A stretch of 64,000 nt of DNA from Actinomortierella ambigua. Its lineage: Eukaryota > Mortierellomycota > Mortierellomycetes > Mortierellales > Mortierellaceae. Shown piece by piece: positions 57,949 to 64,000 of this stretch. Position numbers and translations under genes: made by a program. Every line of letters starts with the position of its first letter. Within the stretch, counting starts at the first letter, position 1. A model generated the notes under the pieces. That model did no database searches, was not told the origin of the DNA, and saw only the letters and a program-made list of their open reading frames with translations. The stretch lies in the NCBI GenBank assembly GCA_016098155.1, contig JAAAJB010000029.1, forward strand, positions 50,459 through 114,458, read 5' to 3'.

Positions 57949-59794
57949 AGAGGGTTGCCCGCGAGTGCGCTTGCGTCCGCTCCGGGGCCCGGGAGCACCT
58001 TGTCCTTCGGGAGGAGGACCTTGTCCACCGTCATCGCCTGAAGGTCCGGGTACCAGATCGCTGACGGCCAGAGGGGGGCTACCAGGGTTGCCCTCATAGG
58101 GTGCTGACGAAGTCTCTGAATCACCTGTGGGAGCAAGTTCCACGGTGGGCAGAGGTATGGGCGATCCAGAGTCGACCAGTCCAGTCGTAGCGCATCCATC
58201 GTGATCGCTTGGGGGTGAGGCTTCCATGATACGAACCTCGCTAACTTCGCGTTTTCTGGTGACGCGAAAAGGTCGGTGCAATGGGGACCCCACCGAACGT
58301 CGAGATCGTCGAAGGTGTCTTGCGCGATGGACCACTCCAGTTGCTGTTGCAGTCTGCGAGAGGGCGGATCGGCTGGGTTGAGAGCCGATGGAATGTATGT
58401 CATCCGGATCCGTGTGCCCGTCTGGAGGCAGTGGTGCCAGATCTTTCCCGCGAGCTCTCGGAGTGCGGGTGACTTTGTGCCGCCGAAGTTGGATACGTAA
58501 GCCAAGGTGACGGTGTTGTCGCACAAGAGGTGTATGACCCTGCCTTGGGTCTCCGGCTCCTGAAGGAAGTGCCAAACCGTGAGCAGTTCCTTGTGGTTGA
58601 TATGGAGCCCCTGTTCCTCCTGTGTCCAGAGTCGACTCTCCTGTGTCTCGCCCACGGACCACCCATAGCCTGTGTCGGAGGCGTCGACGAACGCCTCCAT
58701 GTCTGTGGGTTGGGGAACGAAGCCCTGTCCGTTCCACGACTGGAGGTGATCTACCCACCATTGGAGGTCCACGCTCGCCTCCTCCGTGATGGTAATCTGG
58801 TCTGTCCAGCTCGCGCCCGCGGCTAGACAATCGTTCTGTAGGCGAATCAGGCGTTGAAGCTGCAGCCTCGCAGGGAAAACTGCTACCGTAGTGGCCATCG
58901 CCTTGCCCACAAAGGCCGCAAGGTGTCGGAGCGTGCATGACGACTGGCGGAGAAGCTTGTGAGCGGTGCGACGAATCTCGCGCACTTTCTGGCCCGGAAC
59001 TGCAATGGTCATGTTGCGAGAGTCCAGGCGGAAGCCCAGATGTTCCAGAGACTGAGAGGGGGTCAATTGGGACTTCTCCTTGTTGACTAGAAAACCCAAC
59101 TTCTGGAGCTTTTGAACTACTGCCTGCGTGTGTCGTCTCGCACCCCTCTTGGTGGGGTGGCAAACCAGCCAGTCGTCCCCGTAGACCGTGAGGCGGATGC
59201 CTCGGCTCCTCGCCCACCGGAGGATGGGGCGATGTACCTTGGCATGGCACCACGGTGAAAGAGCCAGGCCGAAGACTAGAGCTTTGAAGCGATAGAGCTT
59301 GCCGCGCCATGAAAACTGTAGAAGATGGCGTGAACCCTCGTGAACCGGAACGTGGAAGAAAGCGTCTGACAAGTCGATGGACGTCATGAAGCAATTGGGT
59401 TGGAGCAGTGTGCATACCTGACGAATACCCTCCATCTTGAAGTGCTTCTTGGGGAGAAACCTGTTCAACGGGCGAAGGTTGAGGATGGGTCGTAGCCCGC
59501 CCTTGCGCTTGGGGATAGTGAATAGGCGGGAGCGAAAGCCAGGCCCTCGCGTCTCCTCTATTGCGTCTTTGGCCAGGAGAGTTTTGATTTCCTGGTCGAT
59601 TGCGGACACCTCCTCCGAAGAGAGCCGTGAGGGAGGAGGTGGTTTGTCGGTTAGAGGCGGGCGCCTCACCAAGGGGATTCGAAAGCCCCGAGATGTGACG
59701 GACCGGATCCATGGTGATGGACTTAGGCGGCGCCATTCGGTGGCGAAGTGGCGTAGACGTCCCCCGACTGGGATATCTACGCTCTGGCTTTTCC
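57879..59794 (-). CDS. DIRS reverse transcriptase-RNase H (pol)
   Basis: The frame opens at the end of gag and runs about 638 codons to 57879. The first part (GGRLRHFATEWRRLSPSPWI) is the conserved start of DIRS reverse transcriptases, yet the first in-frame ATG comes much later, after the fingers region has begun. This points to expression by ribosomal frameshifting from gag. Reverse transcriptase motifs: IPKRKGGLRPILNLRPLN, SIDLSDAFFHVPVHEG, and the catalytic YGDDW (59172-59183). RNase H: EAFVDASDTGYGWSVG, then HINHKELLTVWHFL and LLCDNTVTLAYVSNFGG. A DIRS-specific C-terminal extension follows (PPWNLLPQVIQRL and WPSAIWYPDL). It would copy the element's RNA into circular DNA. No stop or frameshift was seen within the frame. 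Confidence 0.92.
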
Positions 59795-60604
59795 CTTGGA
59801 CTTGCCGCTGTCCCGGTCCCGAGGAGTAGGGCGAGGGTAGCGCCCTTGGGGGGCCGGGGAAGACTGGCGGCGTGGCGGCGGAGTGCCAGTATCTGAAGAA
59901 GTTGGTTGAACTGCATCAGTCTCTCGTTTACCGCGAGAGAACTGGTACCGATGAGTCTTCTTCTTGGCGGGACTCTTGATGGCAGCCTTGGCAGCTGTCT
60001 GCTCCTTGCGAAGCCGTGCGAGGTCCTGAGTAGACACCAATGCTGGAGTGGTTGAGGGGTCGGGAGCGACCAAACCATGGGCCTCCACCACAGTGCGGGC
60101 ACGAAGCCGAGAGAGATCCGAAGAAGCCAATGAAAGGGAGTCGAGAACCAGATCGGTGAGACGTAAGGCTTGCTTCTGAAAGTCTTCTGGAGACTCGAAG
60201 GCCCCAGCGAGGATATCATGGGCGAAAAGAACGAGGGGCCTCGTGATGTCGGTGAGTAGACCTTGGACCTTGGCCACGTCTCGGTCAGTCTTGGAGCGAG
60301 CGGTGTCCAGCGGCACGCCTCTTTCGTGAGAATTGGGAGCTGAATACGGGAACCCGTCCAGTTTGACGACTTGGAGCTCCTCTCGGAGATCTCGGTCATC
60401 TTCACGCGTGTGGAAATGGCTCGGGTTGAGGTTGGGGAGAGCCGTTGCGAGCTGGGGGTAAAAGGCCAGTTCTGGGACCACGTTAGGGGCGCGGAGGGTC
60501 GGGATGGGAGCTTCCGGCTCGATGTCTGTGGAAGCGGTGCTGCTGGTAGTAGCCAAGCGCGCCAAGATCGACGCGAGTTCCGAAGAGAGATCTGCATGGG
60601 ACAT
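59777..60604 (-). CDS. DIRS gag-like protein
   Basis: 275 residues starting MSHADLSSELASILARLAT, from the first ATG inside the right terminal repeat. The middle is helical (TDRDVAKVQGLLTDITRPLVLFAHDIL, LRLTDLVLDSLSLASSDLSRLRARTVVEAHGL). The C-terminus is basic and rich in Pro, Arg and Ser, ending GKSKGKARA, a likely RNA-binding tail. No zinc knuckle was seen, which is normal for DIRS gag proteins. Identified by position and composition, not by sequence motif. The stop codon lies 10 bases past a slippery heptamer that leads into pol. Confidence 0.8.
   Translation of the reverse strand: MSHADLSSELASILARLATTSSTASTDIEPEAPIPTLRAPNVVPELAFYPQLATALPNLNPSHFHTREDDRDLREELQVVKLDGFPYSAPNSHERGVPLDTARSKTDRDVAKVQGLLTDITRPLVLFAHDILAGAFESPEDFQKQALRLTDLVLDSLSLASSDLSRLRARTVVEAHGLVAPDPSTTPALVSTQDLARLRKEQTAAKAAIKSPAKKKTHRYQFSRGKRETDAVQPTSSDTGTPPPRRQSSPAPQGRYPRPTPRDRDSGKSKGKARA
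59789..59795 (-). promoter_or_regulatory. Candidate -1 ribosomal frameshift site, GGGAAAA
   Basis: Read on the minus strand, the heptamer G-GGA-AAA is in the gag zero frame and fits the X-XXY-YYZ slippery pattern. Slipping back one base enters the pol frame directly (GGG AAA AGC CAG AGC GTA), and the gag TAG follows at 59779-59777. The pol frame has no early ATG, which supports the idea. A downstream pseudoknot was not analysed. Confidence 0.6.
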
Positions 60605-60659
60605 GTGATTGATCTGAAATTACACTCAGGGGTAATGTCCGGCAGTGAATGTGAAAAGA

Positions 60660-60790
60660 GATGAGGTCCTCCATTTCGGAGGGTGTCCCTCTTTAGCGTA
60701 GTCACAAGCCACTATCATTTATTTATTTTTCTTTCTTTGGATTTTCAGACAATAAATGAAAAGAGATACACACTACAGGAGAGTGGCCTA
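60660..60790. repeat. Right inverted terminal repeat of the DIRS element
   Basis: 131 bp, reverse complement of 56641-56771. It contains the gag leader; the gag start at 60604 lies just inside. Confidence 0.92.
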
Positions 60791-60801
60791 GAGTATAATG
60801 G

Positions 60802-62599
60802 ATGGAAACAAGGTCGATGAGTTCTTGGTCAGACCAGGTTGTCATCGTGGAGCGGTATTCCAGATACAGGACCAAGGCTTGTTTCTCAGGTGGGCAATGC
60901 GAGATTTAGTAGTTGCAGTCTTCTTCTCCTGCAGAAAAGCAAAGGGAGAGATTATACATGATGGTATGTCGAGGCAATTGTGTGAAGCAGAAAAAGGGGT
61001 GAGGGGGCTTTTATAGGAAGCGATACCAAAGTTTGCGGCCCTGTACATCAAAAACCACGAAGACTGCAAGTTTACTATGGAAATTGCAGTCTTCGTGATT
61101 CTTGATGTACCGGAAGGCGTTTGCCCTCCAGAATTCGATCCGTTGTGACCATCAGCCCGATCTTCGTGAAAAGTGAGCCGGGTAGATCTGCAGGAATTTT
61201 GGGTGGTAGTGTGGAAGAAGGGGATGGCGATAGAAGCCTTGGTGTGCAGATTGAGTCTTCAAGTGCCTAGAAGCAAGGAGGTGGTGCCTGTGACAGCAGC
61301 CAGGCCGCCGCAGAATACGACCGGCCCCTGCAGATTGATTTGGGACAAAGCAGTAGCCACTGCTCTCCGCGCCTGGCTTTCAGGACGATTCCAAAAGTTT
61401 CCGCAACCTGTACCCTGGCAACATATCAGCATGCCCGTCGCCTATCCTGAGAGACGTTCTTCCAGCATATCACTGGCCAAATCTCTCGAGATGCACAGCG
61501 GGCGTGCAGCACGTCGTATTGTGTGTTAGCGCCAGATCTTTCTTACTGAACAACGATGAACATGATACAGGCCATCCGAGGACATTTGCTAATGGTTTTG
61601 TTGCTGCCGATTGATGTGTGTCAACGTGACGCGCGAAAAAGAATCAAAGAAAAGCTGAAAAGGGAGAGGACTCTCTTCTTTTCACGCATTGGACAACCCC
61701 CCTCGGAATTCAATCGATCAATCTCATCCTTGAATGATGCAAATATTACTGCGCCATCTGCTGACACGGACCCTCGGGCCTCGTTGGGCTCATGCAGTGG
61801 CAAATCTAAGGAGCAACATGCCAGAATGGAGGAATAAGAAGCTCGAATGGGAGAGTGACAAGCCAGAATTCGTCAACTGAAGCCAGCCGAGATGGGAGAC
61901 AGTCAAGACAGGAAAAAAAAAGATAGCCTCAAGATCTAAAGCGAGCTTCTCGAGAAGCACCCGGCATTCGGCAAGACCCAACTTCTACAACGCCGAGCTA
62001 CCCAAGGACCACGACGTATTCGACTGGAATAACCTTCACTACACCCAAGACATGGAATAGAAGGGCCCGTCCCTCCTGTCTTAGGCCCCTCGGAATTTTC
62101 CCTCACAAGCCTTGTCAAGCAGCAGCATGGCCATGAAGACCTGGCAACAATTCAGGGATACCTGGCTCTATGACTCACTCGCACACACGAGCTTATCGAG
62201 TGTGGTGTCGCCGACCTCAACACCAGGGAATGTATTTTCGACTTCATAAACGTTGCGGGGGTCTCAGCCGTCAATGACACCTCCAGGATCCGTCAAATGC
62301 AGAGCGAGATCTACTGCAGCGGCTTGGGCATCAAGGTCAGCGCCAGTAAGGACAAGCCCACCCTTCTCCTGGAGGAGCTCGCCCCAAGAAGACAGTCGCG
62401 GAACTTCCTTGAAAAAAAAAAACGTACAAATAGCCAGAGCCTCCGAAAGGGTGGAAGAAGCGTTTCAAGACTCCCCAGTGGACGGACAATTTCAAGTCTG
62501 AGAGCTCCAGAGACAGGGCAGCATCAAACAGCAAAGACGACCAAACTATCGGATCACAAGTATGGCAACAAGTCTAGCAGTAAGTATCGGGGCAACTCT
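60802..62599. other. Right flank of the DIRS element, partly decayed transposon sequence
   Basis: No intact gene. A near-perfect hairpin sits at 61043-61110. From about 61550, Ser/Lys/Glu/Gln-rich frames interrupted by stops look like decayed gag sequence of the plus-strand DIRS-like copy that follows, but this rests on position and composition only. Confidence 0.4.
61043..61110. repeat. Long inverted repeat (hairpin), 27-bp arms
   Basis: 61043-61069 pairs with 61084-61110 at 25 of 27 positions across a 14-nt loop; the inner 14 pairs are perfect. Not part of the DIRS terminal repeats. Confidence 0.85.
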
Positions 62600-64000
62600 C
62601 GCAGCCCAGCAAACATCAGTCCTACACGGGAAACGACGGAGAGAAGTCGGATCAGTGAGCGGTCGACTTCTCCAGTTTCAAGAGGAATGGAGGAACAAGG
62701 CGGGCTCCGACTGGGTCAACGGCATTTTCAGTTCAAGGTACAGCATCATCTTCGACCACCCCTCTACGCCTACCTCCTCTGGCACCCCGTTCAATTAAGA
62801 GGGGAAACGCCTAGCGATCGACACCGAGGTCCGTTCGCTTTTACAGAAAAGGTTCGTCGAAGAATGCAGCGGCAAGGACTTCTACAGCTGCATTTTTACC
62901 ATTCCCATGACAACAGGGGACATGAGACGATGTCTGAGCCTCCGACCTCTCAACCAGTTCATCTCGGTCTCCTAAGTTCAACATGACGACACTCACCCAC
63001 ATCTGCAGGATGCTCAAGCCAGGCGACTGGATGACGAGTTTAGTCCTGAGCGACGCATTTTTGCACGTAAGAATTAACCCTCAGTCGCGCAAATACTTGC
63101 GCTTCGGATGGGGCGACAAATGCTACCAATTCAAGACCCTATCCTTCGGGTTGTCCCTGTCCCTCAAGTCTTCACAAAGATAACACGCCCAGTGCTCCCG
63201 TAGGTCTGGTAGCAGGGTATATGGATATCGGCATACTTAGACGACTTCATAATCGCCGCCAGCTTCAAAGTGGAAGCCAGAAAGTACACTCTATGAGTCA
63301 GAGAGCAGATGAAAAAAACTCGGCTTTTTGATCAAGGACGCCAAACCCACACTAGAACCGCCCAATGTATCGACCACTTGGGCCTCAGGATCATCACAAC
63401 CAACATGACGATATCAGTCCCAAAGACCAAGGTCTGAGAACTGAGGAGCGAAGAAGAGAAACTGCCCAAGGCGGGAACGACTCACCTCCTGCTACTTGCA
63501 GCGCCCATAGGAAAGGCAATTGCTATGATGGTAGCCGTTTTCCCGGCACGATTCAAGACAGGAGGTCTGATACAATTGCAGAGCATAGCATTGACACGGA
63601 AATGCAGCTGGACAGACCTGGTGATATTGACCACATCGGCGAGAGAGAGCCTCGAATGGTGGAAGTCGCACATGTTGGGATGGAACGGACAGGGACTCTT
63701 ACTTCAGGAGACAGGTGGATGTCTACACGGACGCTTCGAAGGACGCTTGTGGCATTGTGCTGGATGGTGAGGAGACAGTCCATGGAATGGATGCCATAGG
63801 AACAATCGCATCGTATCAACTAGAAGGAGCTGCGGGTCATCTGGCACCTGGTTCGCATGCCCTCCATGGTGATAAAGACAATTCATGTGATCTGAGGCAG
63901 CATGGCGACTAGTGATTCTAACTTGGTTGGGACCAGTTGGGACTGGTCGAAAGCCTCTCCCGGGACCCTTCCAACTTCCAACAAATCGGTTGGTTGGTCA
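62600..64000 (+). mobile_element. Decayed DIRS-like retrotransposon, reverse transcriptase-RNase H part, cut by the window edge
   Basis: In shifting plus-strand frames the DIRS reverse transcriptase order can be followed: GRLLQFQEEWRNKAGSDWV (start region), CIFTIPMTTGDMRRCLSLRPLNQF, SLVLSDAFLHVRINPQSRKYLRF, YLDDFIIAASF (63234 onward, catalytic YLDD), HLGLRIITTNMTISVPKTK, then IGKAIAMMVAVFPARFKT and SLEWWKSHMLGWNGQGL, and RNase H DVYTDASKDACGIVLDG (from 63718). Several frameshifts and stops separate these blocks, so it is a pseudogene. Residue differences from the complete element (YLDD against YGDD, different spacing) show a different DIRS lineage, in the opposite orientation. Recombinase and right end lie outside. 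Confidence 0.85.

Larger units (their letters stand above)
56592..60801 (-). mobile_element. DIRS-type tyrosine-recombinase retrotransposon, apparently complete
   Basis: A 4.2-kb element whose genes run on the minus strand: gag, reverse transcriptase/RNase H, tyrosine recombinase. It has inverted terminal repeats of 131 bp (56641-56771 and 60660-60790), outer extensions at each end, and an internal complementary region that is the perfect reverse complement of both outer ends joined together. This is the classic DIRS plan, in which the ends are restored through a circular intermediate and the recombinase, not a DDE integrase, inserts the DNA. Both ends carry ATGG (56592-56595 and 60798-60801), which overlaps in the internal region and so marks the circle junction. 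No target-site duplication was seen, as expected. All three frames are open, so the copy looks young. Confidence 0.93.

Overview
The window looks like nuclear DNA of a filamentous fungus, most likely an early-diverging one of the Mortierella type. The evidence is: spliceosomal introns with GTAAGT-like donors and AG acceptors; a gene for translation elongation factor eEF3, an ABC protein largely restricted to fungi and relatives; a RAM-network SOG2 protein; a TRPY/Yvc1-type cation channel; an HSPA12-like Hsp70; and DIRS-type retrotransposons. The genus is inferred, not read from the sequence. There are no rRNA genes, operons or CRISPR arrays, and I recognised no tRNA gene. I set exon borders by hand from splice sites, reading frame and family conservation, and I checked that the exon lengths keep frame. 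None is supported by transcripts.

Layout, left to right. A Nim1/Gin4/BRSK-like kinase (minus, C-terminus beyond the left edge) is followed by about 5 kb without a convincing gene. A two-HMG-box, probably mitochondrial, protein (plus) lies tail to tail with SOG2 (minus). Independent phosphoglycerate mutase (minus) and the ERAD factor HRD3/SEL1L (plus) share a 218-bp divergent promoter. Next is an FYRN/FYRC nuclear protein (plus). From 28.6 to 31 kb lies a junk-like region with a broken partial copy of the neighbouring gene and other decayed reading frames. It borders an orphan five-exon gene with 24-residue C-terminal repeats (minus). Then come an ICMT-fold methyltransferase (plus), a four-helix membrane protein (plus), a disordered 710-residue protein (minus), eEF3 (plus), a small secreted Gly/Trp-rich protein (minus), the TRPY channel (minus) and an unusual HSPA12-like Hsp70 (minus).

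The last 7.5 kb is transposon-rich. A 4.2-kb DIRS-type tyrosine-recombinase retrotransposon (minus) keeps its inverted terminal repeats and an internal complementary region that matches both outer ends perfectly. Its gag, reverse transcriptase/RNase H and recombinase frames are all open. A canonical GGGAAAA slippery heptamer lies at the gag-pol junction. A second, unrelated and decayed DIRS-like copy (plus) runs off the right edge.

The genes are mostly unlinked housekeeping and regulatory loci: kinase and SOG2 for polarity and morphogenesis, phosphoglycerate mutase for glycolysis, HRD3 for ER quality control, eEF3 for translation, and the TRPY channel for calcium. The least explained items are the repeat-bearing orphan gene and its decayed copy, a 35-codon protein module found at two distant sites, the secreted Gly/Trp-rich protein, and the Hsp70 with a changed phosphate-binding motif.
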